DNA from: Streptomyces sp. CG 926
GTDB taxonomy: Bacteria > Actinomycetota > Actinomycetes > Streptomycetales > Streptomycetaceae
Assembly (NCBI RefSeq): GCF_003148825.1
Contig: NZ_QGGZ01000001.1
Span: 868,001 to 932,000 of the forward strand
Direction of reading: 5' to 3'
DNA length: 64,000 nucleotides
Below the pieces are notes generated by a model that saw nothing but the letters and a program-made list of their open reading frames with translations, was not told the DNA's origin and ran no database searches. This document shows, piece by piece, positions 1 through 8,454 of the stretch; position 1 is the stretch's first letter; each line of letters begins with the position of its first letter. The translations under genes were made by a program, and so were the position numbers.

Positions 1-2
1 GG

Positions 3-398
3 CCCAACGGCCTGGCCCTGTCCGCCGCCGACGACATCGGCGCCGTGCGCAACGCCCTCGCGGGCGGCGTCAAGGGCTACGTCGTCACCGGTACGCGGAC
101 CAACATCGGGCTCCCCACCCGGCCCGGCGCCGCCCCCATCGGCGCTGCCGCCGCCCGTATGCACCGCCGCCCCCCGGGTGCCCCGAGCCACCCGGGCGGC
201 TACCGAGAGCTCTCCGGCCGCGAGGTCGAGGTCCTGCGCCTCGTCGCGGAGGGCCAGTCCAACAAGGCCATCGGCGTCTCGATGGGCCTGTCCGCCCTGA
301 CCGTCAAGTCCCACCTCGCCCGCATCGCCCGCAAGCTGGGCACCGGTGACCGCGCCGGAATGGTCGCCGTGGCGCTGCGCACCGGGATCATCCACTGA
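3..398 (+). CDS. LuxR-family response regulator, C-terminal part (truncated by window edge)
   Basis: This is the 3' part of a DNA-binding response regulator; the reading frame is open to the first base, so the start and most of the receiver domain lie outside. The first residues (about 1-30) look like the end of a receiver domain, with a VKGYVVTG-like beta5 stretch. A linker rich in Ala, Pro and Gly follows, then a LuxR/NarL helix-turn-helix with the usual signature: LSGREVEVLRLVAEG, then NKAIG and LTVKSHLARI. The partner sensor kinase is not visible. A strong hairpin about 100 bp after the stop separates it from rnd. Target genes cannot be inferred. Confidence 0.85.
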   Translation, partial: PNGLALSAADDIGAVRNALAGGVKGYVVTGTRTNIGLPTRPGAAPIGAAAARMHRRPPGAPSHPGGYRELSGREVEVLRLVAEGQSNKAIGVSMGLSALTVKSHLARIARKLGTGDRAGMVAVALRTGIIH

Positions 399-499
399 CC
401 GCGGGCCCCGGCCCCCGGATATCCGCCCCGGGAGCCGCTGCCGGGAAACCTGCCGGGAGACCCCCGGAATACCCCGGGAAAACGCCCCGCATACCGCCC

Positions 500-533
500 G
501 CGCCCGTCGACGGAACGTTCCGGCGACGGGCGC
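500..533 (+). terminator. Hairpin terminator after the response regulator
   Basis: A 10-bp stem (GCGCCCGTCG at 500-509 with CGACGGGCGC at 524-533) encloses a 12-bp perfect palindrome, CGGAACGTTCCG. No T-tract follows, as is usual in Streptomyces. It lies between the regulator stop at 398 and the ribonuclease D start at 560. Confidence 0.6.
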
Positions 534-559
534 GTCGTATACACGGATACCCTTGACCG

Positions 560-1843
560 GTGACCGACGCCCAAGATCCCGCAGCAGACCTGCGCACCAC
601 CACCGGGGGCGGCCCCTCGGACGACGTCGTTGTTCCGCCCGGTGGGCTGCCGACCCCCTTGTTGGAGCCCCGTGAGGGGATTCCTCCGGTGGTCGCCGAC
701 GCGGACGCCCTCGCCGAAGTGGTCGCGGCCTTCGCCGCGGGCACCGGCCCCGTCGCCGTCGACGCCGAACGGGCCTCCGGGTACCGCTACGGCCAGCGCG
801 CCTACCTGGTGCAGCTGCGCCGTGAGGGTGCGGGGTCCGCGTTGATCGACCCGGTCGGCTGCCCCGACCTGTCCGCACTGGGCGAAGCCCTGTCCGGCAC
901 CGAATGGATCCTGCACGCCGCCACCCAGGACCTGCCCTGCCTGCGCGAAATAGGCATGGTGCCCACCTCCCTGTTCGACACCGAGCTGGCCGGCCGCCTC
1001 GCCGGTTTCCCCCGGGTCGGACTCGGCGCGATGGTCGAGAGCGTGCTCGGCTACGCGCTGGAGAAGGGCCACTCGGCCGTCGACTGGTCCACCCGCCCGC
1101 TCCCCGAGCCGTGGCTGCGCTACGCCGCCCTGGACGTGGAGCTGCTGGTGGACCTGCGGGACGCGCTGGAGAAGGAACTGGACCGCCAGGGCAAGCTGGA
1201 ATGGGCCCACCAGGAGTTCGACGCCATCGCCTCCGCCCCGCCCGCCCCGCCGCGCAAGGACCCGTGGCGCCGTACGTCCGGCATGCACAAGGTGCGCCGC
1301 CGCCGGCAGATGGCGGTCGTACGGGAGCTGTGGGAGTCCCGCGACCGGATCGCGCAGCGGCGTGACGTGTCGCCGGGCAAGGTACTGGGCGACGCCGCGA
1401 TCGTCGAGGCCGCGCTCGCCCTGCCGGCCAACGTGCACACCCTGTCCGCCCTGCCCGGCTACGGGCAGCGGATGGGCCGGCGGCAGCTGGACCAGTGGAT
1501 GGCCGCCGTGGACCGGGCGAAGGCCCTGCCCGAGAACGAGCTGCCGCAGCCCGGGGCGACCCCGGCCGGTCCCCCGCCGCCGCGCTCCTGGGTGGACAAG
1601 GACCCGGCGGCCGCGGCCCGGCTCTCGGCGGCCCGTGCGGCCGTCTCCGCGCTGGCGGAGGAACTGAACCTGCCCCAGGAGAACCTGATCACCCCGGACA
1701 CGGTCCGCCGGCTCTGCTGGGAGCCGCCGCAGCGGCTGCAGCCGGACGCCGTGACGGAGGTCCTGGCGGGCTACGGTGCCCGCCCCTGGCAGATCGAACT
1801 GGTGACCCCCGTCCTGGTCACGGCCCTGTCGGCCACGGCCTGA
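560..1843 (+). CDS. rnd: Ribonuclease D (DEDDy 3'-5' exoribonuclease with HRDC domain)
   Basis: A 427-residue RNase D-type 3'-5' exoribonuclease, expected to trim stable RNA precursors in the cytoplasm. The DEDDy catalytic set is visible: D68 and E70 in VAVDAE, D124 in the HAATQDLPCL motif, and Y188/D192 in YAALD. An HRDC nucleic-acid-binding domain follows at roughly residues 250-335, and the C-terminal part resembles other actinobacterial RNase D proteins. The first motif reads DAE where many family members have DTE; both acids are kept. The start is GTG at 560 and no strong Shine-Dalgarno sequence is seen. A perfect hairpin follows the stop. In Streptomyces this gene typically precedes the fadAB-like pair, as here. 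Confidence 0.9.
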   Translation: MTDAQDPAADLRTTTGGGPSDDVVVPPGGLPTPLLEPREGIPPVVADADALAEVVAAFAAGTGPVAVDAERASGYRYGQRAYLVQLRREGAGSALIDPVGCPDLSALGEALSGTEWILHAATQDLPCLREIGMVPTSLFDTELAGRLAGFPRVGLGAMVESVLGYALEKGHSAVDWSTRPLPEPWLRYAALDVELLVDLRDALEKELDRQGKLEWAHQEFDAIASAPPAPPRKDPWRRTSGMHKVRRRRQMAVVRELWESRDRIAQRRDVSPGKVLGDAAIVEAALALPANVHTLSALPGYGQRMGRRQLDQWMAAVDRAKALPENELPQPGATPAGPPPPRSWVDKDPAAAARLSAARAAVSALAEELNLPQENLITPDTVRRLCWEPPQRLQPDAVTEVLAGYGARPWQIELVTPVLVTALSATA

Positions 1844-1850
1844 CCCGGTA

Positions 1851-1962
1851 GGCCCGGCGGAGGTCCGCCGGGCCCAGCCGGGCCACCCGGGCCCACCCAT
1901 GGGGTTCTCGGTCCTCGACGGGGCCGAGGACCCCTTCGTCGTCCCGGTAGCCGCTACCGGGA
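1851..1962 (+). terminator. Run of three hairpins downstream of rnd
   Basis: Three hairpins follow one another: 1851-1861 with 1864-1874 (11 bp), 1911-1917 with 1925-1931 (7 bp, loop 7), and 1942-1950 with 1954-1962 (9 bp, loop 3). The first is the likely terminator of rnd. A fourth hairpin (2045-2051 with 2054-2060) lies further on. The whole gap 1844-2236 shows no convincing gene, and its remaining bases hold the promoter region of the thiolase operon. Confidence 0.5.
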
Positions 1963-2133
1963 TCGCCCCCTCGACCTCGCCGTGCCTCGGCCGATGCTCG
2001 GACGTCTTGCTCCAGCCCCACCAGAACGCATTGCGGATACGGTCGAGCCCCTGGGGGCTCCCGAGATCGGGGCCTCGGTGAGGGGTGCGGAGTGTGACCT
2101 TCGCCGCTCCTCCGGGAGGGGGTGTGCACATTG

Positions 2134-2149
2134 GTTACCCGCAAGTAGC
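2134..2149 (+). promoter_or_regulatory. Near-palindrome upstream of the beta-oxidation operon (candidate operator)
   Basis: GTTAC-CCGCAA-GTAGC is an inverted repeat with one mismatch, about 90 bp before the thiolase GTG. Its size and position fit a TetR-type operator for a fatty-acid degradation regulator. That is inferred from position only; no regulator gene is adjacent. Confidence 0.3.
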
Positions 2150-2236
2150 ATGGGTCGGGTGAGCGGGCGCTCAGCGACCTACGCCGAGCCGCCCCCGCGC
2201 GCAGCAGTGCACCCCCGCACCTGGAGGAGAGCCAAC

Positions 2237-3463
2237 GTGCCTCGTACCGTCAGGGACGTCGTCTTCGTCGACGGCGTCCGCACCCCGTTCGGCAAGGCGG
2301 GCCCGAAGGGCATCTACCACGAGACCCGCGCCGACGACCTCGTCGTGAAGGCGATCCGGGAGCTGCTGCGCCGCAACCCGGACCTGGACCCCAAGAAGAT
2401 CGACGAGGTCGCCATCGCCGCGACCACGCAGATCGGTGACCAGGGCCTGACGCTGGGCCGTACCGCCGGCATTCTCGCGGGCCTCCCGCAGTCCGTACCG
2501 GGCTACTCCATCGACCGCATGTGCGCCGGCGCGCTGACCGCCGTGACCGCCGTCGCGGGCGGTGTGGCCTTCGGTGCCTACGACGTCGCCCTCGCCGGCG
2601 GTGTCGAGCACATGGGCCGTCACCCCATGGGTGAGGGCGTGGACCCGAACCCGCGCTTCGTCTCCGAGAAGCTGGTCGACGAGTCCGCCCTGTTCATGGG
2701 CATGACCGCCGAGAACCTGCACGACCGGTACCCGACGATCACCAAGCTCCGCGCCGACGAGTACGCCGTGCGCTCGCAGGAGAAGGCCGCCAAGGCGTAC
2801 GCCGACGGCAAGATCCAGGCGGACCTGGTCCCGATCTCGGTGCGCAACACCAACGAGGCGGCCGGTGAGACGGGCTGGGGCCTGGTCACCACCGACGAGC
2901 CGATGCGCCCGGGCACCGCCCTGGAGAACCTGGCCGGCCTGAAGACGCCGTTCCGTGTGCACGGCAACGTGACCGCGGGCAACGCCGCCGGTCTCAACGA
3001 CGGTGCCACCGCCGCGATCATCGCGTCCGAGGACTTCGCCCGGGAGAACAACCTCCCGGTCAAGATGCGCCTGGTCTCGTACTCCTTCGCGGGTGTCGAG
3101 CCCGAGGTCATGGGCTACGGCCCGATCCCGGCCACCGAGAAGGCCTTGGCCCAGGCCGGCCTGACGATCGAGGACATCGGCCTCTTCGAGGTCAACGAGG
3201 CCTTCGCGGTCCAGGTCCTCGCGTTCCTGGAGCACTACGGCATCGCCGACGACGACGCCCGCGTGAACCAGTACGGCGGTGCCATCGCCTTCGGTCACCC
3301 GCTCGCCTCCTCCGGCGTGCGCCTGATGACGCAGCTGGCCCGTCAGTTCGAGGAGCAGCCGCACGTCCGCTACGGCCTGACCACCATGTGCGTCGGCTTC
3401 GGCATGGGCGCCACGGTCATCTGGGAGAACCCGAACTTCAACGCCGAGGGAGACTCCAAGTGA
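2237..3463 (+). CDS. fadA: Acetyl-CoA acyltransferase / thiolase (beta-oxidation)
   Basis: A 408-residue thiolase that cleaves 3-ketoacyl-CoA with CoA (or condenses acetyl-CoA), the last step of beta-oxidation. The three catalytic signatures are present: nucleophile C96 in SIDRMCAGA, H354 in the AFGHPLASSG motif, and C385 in MCVGFGMG near the C-terminus. The GTG at 2237 is chosen because GGAGGA lies 8 bases before it and the protein then begins MPRTVRDVVFVDGVRTPFGK, a normal thiolase N-terminus; the frame is open further upstream but with no thiolase-like sequence. Its stop overlaps the start of the FadB-like gene by four bases (GTGA), so the two are translationally coupled. In S. coelicolor the equivalent gene is annotated as a thiolase, from memory. 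Confidence 0.92.
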   Translation: MPRTVRDVVFVDGVRTPFGKAGPKGIYHETRADDLVVKAIRELLRRNPDLDPKKIDEVAIAATTQIGDQGLTLGRTAGILAGLPQSVPGYSIDRMCAGALTAVTAVAGGVAFGAYDVALAGGVEHMGRHPMGEGVDPNPRFVSEKLVDESALFMGMTAENLHDRYPTITKLRADEYAVRSQEKAAKAYADGKIQADLVPISVRNTNEAAGETGWGLVTTDEPMRPGTALENLAGLKTPFRVHGNVTAGNAAGLNDGATAAIIASEDFARENNLPVKMRLVSYSFAGVEPEVMGYGPIPATEKALAQAGLTIEDIGLFEVNEAFAVQVLAFLEHYGIADDDARVNQYGGAIAFGHPLASSGVRLMTQLARQFEEQPHVRYGLTTMCVGFGMGATVIWENPNFNAEGDSK

Positions 3464-5589
3464 GCACCACCGCTGAGCTCCTGAAGGGCGCGGCCGAGCT
3501 GTTCCCGGACGAGGTCGTCACGTCCGCGCACGTCCGTCACCTGGACCTGCCGTTCGGCGCCGGGCGCTTCGCGCTCATCACGCTGGACAACGGCTTCGAC
3601 CACACCAAGCCGACCACCTTCGGCCCGCAGTCCCTCGCCAACCTGAACGCGGCGATCGACCAGGTCGAGCAGGAGGCCCTCGCGGGCTCCATCGTCGGCG
3701 CGGGCATCACCGGCAAGCCGTTCATCTTCGCGGTCGGCGCCGACCTCAAGGGCGTCGAGCTGCTGAAGAAGCACGACGAGGCGCTCGCCATCGGCAAGGG
3801 CGGCCACGACGTCTTCAAGCGCCTCTCGGCGCTGGCGGTCCCGACCTTCGCGTACTACAACGGCGCGGCCATGGGCGGCGGCGTCGAGGTCGGTCTGCAC
3901 TGCTCCTACCGCACCGTCTCGAAGGCCATCCCGGCCTTCTCGCTGCCCGAGGTCTTCCTCGGCCTGGTTCCCGGCTGGGGCGGCTGCGCCATCCTGCCGA
4001 ACCTGATCGGCGCCGAGCGCGCGGTCTCGGTGATCATCGAGAACTCGCTCAACCAGAACAAGCAGCTGCGCGGCAAGCAGGTCTTCGACCTGGGCATCGC
4101 GGACGCGCTGTTCGAGGGCGCGGACTTCCTGGAGCAGTCGCTCCTGTGGACCGCGAACGTCCTGAACGGCACCACCGAGGTCGTCCGCGACGAGATCGAC
4201 CGTGGTGAGGCCTGGGACGCGGCCGTCGCCAAGGGCCGCTTCATCGCGGACTCCAAGGTGCACGGCGCCGCTCCCGCCGCCTACCGCGCGCTGGACATCA
4301 TCGCCGCCGCCAAGTCGGGCGACCTGCAGGCCGGTTTCGACGCCGAGGACACGGCCCTGGCCGACCTCATCATGGGCGGCGAGCTGCGCTCGGGCATCTA
4401 CGCCTTCAACCTGGTGCAGAAGCGCGCCAAGCGCCCGGCCGGTGCCCCGGACAAGTCCCTGGCCCGTCCGGTCACCAAGGTCGGCGTCGTCGGCGCGGGC
4501 CTGATGGCCTCGCAGCTGGCGCTGCTCTTCCTGCGCCGCCTGGAGGTGCCGGTGGTCCTCACCGACATCGACCAGGAGCGCGTGGACAAGGGTGTGGGCT
4601 ACGTCCACGCCGAGATCCAGAAGCTGCTCGGCAAGGGCCGCATCAACCAGGACAAGGCCAACCGCCTGACCGCCCTGGTGACGGGTGTCCTGGACAAGGC
4701 CGAGGGCTTCGCGGACGCGGACTTCATCATCGAGGCCGTGTTCGAGGAGATGTCCGTCAAGCAGAAGGTGTTCGCGGAGGTCGAGGCGGTCGCCCCGGCG
4801 CACGCGATCCTCGCCACCAACACCTCCTCGCTGTCGGTCTCCGAGATGGCCTCGAAGCTCCAGCACCCGGAGCGCGTGGTCGGTTTCCACTTCTTCAACC
4901 CGGTCGCGATCCTCCCGCTGCTGGAGATCGTCCGCGGTGAGCAGACCGACGACGCCTCGCTGGCCACGGCCTTCGGTGTCGCCAAGAAGCTGAAGAAGAC
5001 CGCGGTCCTCACCAAGGACGCCCCGGCGTTCGTCGTGAACCGCATCCTGACCCGCTTCATGGGCGAGATCCAGAACGTCATCGACGAGGGCACCCCGGTC
5101 GTCACGGCGGAGAAGGCCATCGAGCCGCTCGGCCTGCCGATGTCCCCGCTGGTGCTGCTGGAGCTCGTGGGCCCGGCGATCGGTCTGCACGTCTCCGAGA
5201 CCCTGAACCGCTCCTTCCCGGAGCGCTTCACCGTCTCCCCGAACCTCGCCGCCGTCGTCAAGGCCGGCAAGCGTGGCTTCTACGTCTACGATTCCGGCAA
5301 GCCGGAGCTGGACCCCGAGGTCGCCGCGCTCCTGGTCCAGGGCGATGTCGTGCTGACCGAGGAGCAGGTCCGTGACCGCGTCCTGGACGCGGTCGCGCAG
5401 GAGATCGGCCTGATGCTGGAGGAGGGTGTCGTGGCCGAGGCCCAGGACATCGACCTCTGCCTCATCACGGGCGCTGGCTGGCCCTTCCACCTGGGCGGCA
5501 TCACGCCGTACCTGGACCGTGAAGGCGTCTCGGAGCGCGTGAACGGCAAGAAGTTCCTCGCCCCCGGCCTCGCGAGCATCCCGGCCTAG
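3460..5589 (+). CDS. fadB: Multifunctional fatty-acid oxidation protein (enoyl-CoA hydratase / 3-hydroxyacyl-CoA dehydrogenase)
   Basis: A 709-residue FadB/FadJ-type protein that hydrates enoyl-CoA and oxidises 3-hydroxyacyl-CoA with NAD+. Residues about 1-300 form the crotonase fold, with oxyanion-hole regions near GITGKPFIFAVGADL and NGAAMGGGVEVGL. Residues from about 340 form the NAD-binding 3HCDH domain, which opens with KVGVVGAGLMASQLA and includes NTSSLSVSEMA and GFHFFNPV (conserved His). The C-terminal 3HCDH domains follow. The start is GTG at 3460, overlapping the thiolase stop, with GAGGGAG just upstream. Its length matches the family (about 710-730). Together with the upstream thiolase it encodes the trifunctional beta-oxidation complex. 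Confidence 0.92.
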   Translation: MSTTAELLKGAAELFPDEVVTSAHVRHLDLPFGAGRFALITLDNGFDHTKPTTFGPQSLANLNAAIDQVEQEALAGSIVGAGITGKPFIFAVGADLKGVELLKKHDEALAIGKGGHDVFKRLSALAVPTFAYYNGAAMGGGVEVGLHCSYRTVSKAIPAFSLPEVFLGLVPGWGGCAILPNLIGAERAVSVIIENSLNQNKQLRGKQVFDLGIADALFEGADFLEQSLLWTANVLNGTTEVVRDEIDRGEAWDAAVAKGRFIADSKVHGAAPAAYRALDIIAAAKSGDLQAGFDAEDTALADLIMGGELRSGIYAFNLVQKRAKRPAGAPDKSLARPVTKVGVVGAGLMASQLALLFLRRLEVPVVLTDIDQERVDKGVGYVHAEIQKLLGKGRINQDKANRLTALVTGVLDKAEGFADADFIIEAVFEEMSVKQKVFAEVEAVAPAHAILATNTSSLSVSEMASKLQHPERVVGFHFFNPVAILPLLEIVRGEQTDDASLATAFGVAKKLKKTAVLTKDAPAFVVNRILTRFMGEIQNVIDEGTPVVTAEKAIEPLGLPMSPLVLLELVGPAIGLHVSETLNRSFPERFTVSPNLAAVVKAGKRGFYVYDSGKPELDPEVAALLVQGDVVLTEEQVRDRVLDAVAQEIGLMLEEGVVAEAQDIDLCLITGAGWPFHLGGITPYLDREGVSERVNGKKFLAPGLASIPA

Positions 5590-5619
5590 TCCGGGTCTGC
5601 GAGGGCTGTTCCACGGCTC

Positions 5620-5645
5620 GGCCCGCCCCTCCCGGGGGGCGGGCC
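5620..5645 (+). terminator. Terminator of the fadAB operon
   Basis: Ten-bp perfect GC stem (5620-5629 with 5636-5645), loop of six bases, 30 bp after the fadB stop. Confidence 0.65.
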
Positions 5646-5680
5646 ACAGCCGTTCGAATACCTGTCTAAGATTCACCCCC

Positions 5681-6718
5681 ATGACGGAAAAGCACGCGCG
5701 GCCCAAGCGCCGCCGCCGCGTTCTGCGGATCACCCTGCTGCTGGTCGCCGTGCTGATCCTGGGCACGGCCGGGGCCGGCTGGTGGGCCTACAGCCACCTG
5801 AACTCCAACATCGACAGCGTCGACCTGGACCAGGCGATCGGCGACAACCGGCCCAAGAAGGTCGTCGCGAACGCCCAGAACATCCTGGTGCTCGGCTCCG
5901 ACTCGCGCGCCGGGGCCAATGCCGATCTCGACCACGGCGATGTCAGCGGTGCCCGCTCGGACACCGCGATGCTGGTGCACATACCCGAGGGCCGGGCCAA
6001 GGCGACCGCGGTGAGCATCCCCCGCGACACCCTGATCACCCGGCCCGAGTGCAAGGACGGCAAGGGCAAGACCCTGCCGTCCGCCAAGCGGGTCATGTTC
6101 AACTCCGTCTACTCGCTCGCCGGCCCGGCCTGTGTGGTCAACACGGTGGAGCAGATATCCGGCGTCCGCGTGGACCACTTCGTCGAGGTCGACTTCGCCG
6201 GCTTCAAGGGCCTGGTCGACGCGCTGGGCGGGGTCACCGTCACCCTGGACAAGCCGATGAGCGGCGCCAAGGGCGGCCTCAAGCTGGACGCCGGCTCGCA
6301 CCAGCTGAACGGCACCGACTCGCTGAAGTTCGTCCGTACCCGCTACGGCTACGGCGACGGCAGCGACCTCGGCCGCATCGGCCTGCAGCAGCAGTTCATG
6401 ATGGCCATGCTGTCCGAGATCAAGAAGCAGGACGCCCTCGGCAACCCGGCGCGGCTGTACAAGCTCGCGGACGCCGGGACCAAGTCCCTGACCACCGACT
6501 CCGACCTCGCCTCGCTCACCGCGCTGTCCGACTTCGCGCAGAGCATGAAGGGCGTCGACCCGGACACGATGGAGACCATCATGCTCCCGGTCGCCTACGA
6601 CAAGGTGGACCCGAACCGCGTGATCGTGGCGGAGCCGCAGGCGAGCCAGCTGTGGGAGGCCCTGCGCACCGACCAGAAGGTCCCGGCCTCGGCGAAGAAC
6701 TCCCCCGCCAAGGGCTGA
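5681..6718 (+). CDS. LytR-CpsA-Psr (LCP) family cell-wall glycopolymer ligase
   Basis: A 345-residue membrane-anchored LCP protein, a family that transfers teichoic acids or other glycopolymers from lipid carrier to peptidoglycan outside the membrane. A basic N-terminus (RPKRRRR) precedes one transmembrane helix at about residues 15-36. The LCP domain follows: the core begins NILVLGSDSRAG, then ARSDTAMLVHI, SIPRDTLI (conserved Arg/Asp of the active site), and later FVRTRYGYGDGSDLGRIGLQQQF with the conserved Arg residues. The start is ATG at 5681, between the fadAB terminator and a convergent terminator. It appears to be a single-gene unit. The particular polymer substrate cannot be told from sequence. 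Confidence 0.88.
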   Translation: MTEKHARPKRRRRVLRITLLLVAVLILGTAGAGWWAYSHLNSNIDSVDLDQAIGDNRPKKVVANAQNILVLGSDSRAGANADLDHGDVSGARSDTAMLVHIPEGRAKATAVSIPRDTLITRPECKDGKGKTLPSAKRVMFNSVYSLAGPACVVNTVEQISGVRVDHFVEVDFAGFKGLVDALGGVTVTLDKPMSGAKGGLKLDAGSHQLNGTDSLKFVRTRYGYGDGSDLGRIGLQQQFMMAMLSEIKKQDALGNPARLYKLADAGTKSLTTDSDLASLTALSDFAQSMKGVDPDTMETIMLPVAYDKVDPNRVIVAEPQASQLWEALRTDQKVPASAKNSPAKG

Positions 6719-6760
6719 GCGGCCGATCCCCGAGCCGCCGAGCCTTCGGCCACCGCACGC

Positions 6761-6803
6761 CGCGGCGGGCCCGTACGGGAATCTCCCGTACGGGCCCGCC
6801 GCG
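6761..6803. terminator. Bidirectional terminator, perfect 20-bp stem
   Basis: Arms 6761-6780 and 6784-6803 are exact reverse complements over 20 bp, with a three-base loop. It sits between the convergent LCP and amino-acid permease genes and can stop transcription from both sides. Confidence 0.8.
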
Positions 6804-6827
6804 TCATGTGCGGGGTACGGCCGGCGC

Positions 6828-8330
6828 TCAGAACTCCGCGTTCTGGCCGACCTTGTGCAGACGGCTGTTCCGGTAGCCGTAGGCGAAGTAGACGATGACG
6901 CCGATGACCATCCAGATGCCGAACCGCAGCCAGGTCTCGGCCGGCAGGTTGAGCATCAGCCAGAGCGAGGCCGCGATCGACACGATCGGGACGAAGGGCA
7001 CCCACGGGGTGCGGAAGGACCGGTGCAGGTCGGGGCGGGTCTTGCGCAGGACGATCACGCCGAGGGCGACCACCACGAAGGCGAACAGCGTGCCGATGTT
7101 CACCAGTTCCGCAAGGGTCTCCAGGCTGGTGAAGCCCGCGACGACGGCGATGATGCCGCCGAGCAGCATGGTCGCCCGGTACGGGGTGCGGTACTTCGGG
7201 TGGGTGACGGAGAAGACGCGCGGCAGCAGTCCGTCACGGCTCATCGCGAAGAACACGCGGGTCTGGCCGAGCAGCAGGATCATGCACACGGTGATCAGGC
7301 CGACGGCCGCGCCGAGGCTGATGGCACCCGAGAAGAACGGCTGGTTCACCGATTTGAAGGCTTCGGCGAGCGGCGCGGTCGGGGACATCTCCGAGTACTT
7401 CTGCATGCCGGTGACCACCAGGGTCACGGCGACGTAGAGCACGGTGCAGACCAGCAGCGAGCCGAGGATGCCGCGCGGCATGTCCCGCTGGGGGTTCTTG
7501 GTCTCCTCGGCCGCCGTCGCCACCACGTCGAAGCCGATGAAGGCGAAGAAGATGAGCGAGGCCGCCGTGAAGATGCCCATGACGCCGAAGTTCGTGGGCT
7601 CGTAGCCGAACATCAACTGGACCAGCGGCGAGTGCCAACCGCTGACGCCCTCGGCCCGTGGCTGGGCCGGCGGGATGAACGGCGAGTAGTTGTCGGCCTT
7701 GATGAAGAACAGGCCCGCGACGATGACCAGCAGCACGACCGTGACCTTGATGGCGACGACGACCGCGGTGATGCGGGCGGAGAGCTTCGTCCCGACGACC
7801 AGGATCCACGTCAGCACCAGGACCAGCAGGAACGCCAGCAGGTCGAAGTGTCCGCCGGGGACATCGGGGCCGGACAGGGACGACGGAAGCGTCCAGCCCA
7901 GGTTGGTGTCCATGAGGTGGCGTACGTACCCGGACCAGCCGACCGCGACGACGGCCGTACCGAGTGCGAATTCCAGCACCAGGTCCCAGCCGATGATCCA
8001 GGCGGGCAGCTCGCCGATCGAGGCGTACGAGAACGTGTACGCCGACCCGGCCACCGGGACGGTGGACGCGAACTCGGCGTAGCAGAGCGCCGCGAGGGCG
8101 CAGACGATGCCCGCGGCCACGAAGGCCAGGGCGGTGGCGGGACCGGCATTGTTCCGGGCGGCGATGCCCGTGAGGACGAAGATGCCGGTGCCGATGATGA
8201 CGCCCACACCGAAGACCGTGAGGTCCCACGCGGAAAGCGACTTCCGGAGCGCGTGTTCCGGCTCCTCCGTGTCGCGGATGGACTGCTCCACCGTCTTGGT
8301 ACGGAATGGGCTGTTCAGATCCTTGCTCAC
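6828..8330 (-). CDS. APC-superfamily amino-acid permease (cationic amino-acid transporter type)
   Basis: A 500-residue inner-membrane amino-acid permease with about 12 hydrophobic segments. The first helix begins after SLSAWDLTVFGVGVIIGTGIFVLTG, the consensus opening of the APC family, and IGFDVVATAAEETKNPQRDMPRGI matches its conserved helix 6-loop region. It most resembles the YfnA/CAT group, so cationic or neutral amino acids are likely substrates, but specificity is inferred. The start is set at the GTG at 8330 because GGAGG lies five bases before it; the open frame upstream to 8384 overlaps a hairpin and looks non-coding. dxs lies 124 bp upstream on the same strand, separated by a hairpin. 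Confidence 0.88.
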   Translation of the reverse strand: MSKDLNSPFRTKTVEQSIRDTEEPEHALRKSLSAWDLTVFGVGVIIGTGIFVLTGIAARNNAGPATALAFVAAGIVCALAALCYAEFASTVPVAGSAYTFSYASIGELPAWIIGWDLVLEFALGTAVVAVGWSGYVRHLMDTNLGWTLPSSLSGPDVPGGHFDLLAFLLVLVLTWILVVGTKLSARITAVVVAIKVTVVLLVIVAGLFFIKADNYSPFIPPAQPRAEGVSGWHSPLVQLMFGYEPTNFGVMGIFTAASLIFFAFIGFDVVATAAEETKNPQRDMPRGILGSLLVCTVLYVAVTLVVTGMQKYSEMSPTAPLAEAFKSVNQPFFSGAISLGAAVGLITVCMILLLGQTRVFFAMSRDGLLPRVFSVTHPKYRTPYRATMLLGGIIAVVAGFTSLETLAELVNIGTLFAFVVVALGVIVLRKTRPDLHRSFRTPWVPFVPIVSIAASLWLMLNLPAETWLRFGIWMVIGVIVYFAYGYRNSRLHKVGQNAEF

Positions 8331-8359
8331 CGACGCCTCCGAGAGGTGACGACGCACGA

Positions 8360-8403
8360 ACGGGCCGGGAGGCCCACTCCTCAAGAGTGATCTCCCGGCC
8401 CGT
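8360..8403 (-). terminator. Two-part hairpin between dxs and the permease gene
   Basis: An outer 12-bp perfect stem (8360-8371 with 8392-8403) encloses an inner five-bp hairpin (CACTC 8375-8379 with GAGTG 8385-8389). It lies downstream of dxs and 30 bp before the permease start, so it may end dxs transcription or sit in the permease leader. Confidence 0.55.
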
Positions 8404-8454
8404 GACGTGCAACCGCGCGTCGATCTACGAACCGCGCGCGCGGCGAGTTCCGGA

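Noticed and set aside
3370..5766. Long minus-strand frames opposite fadB, acnA, collagenase and others
   Set aside because: These are antisense shadows of GC-rich codons: low-complexity Arg/Gly/Asp/Val proteins without domains or ribosome sites.
8331..8454. Riboswitch upstream of the amino-acid permease
   Set aside because: The space holds a simple two-part hairpin and is too short for known amino-acid riboswitches; a terminator of dxs explains it.
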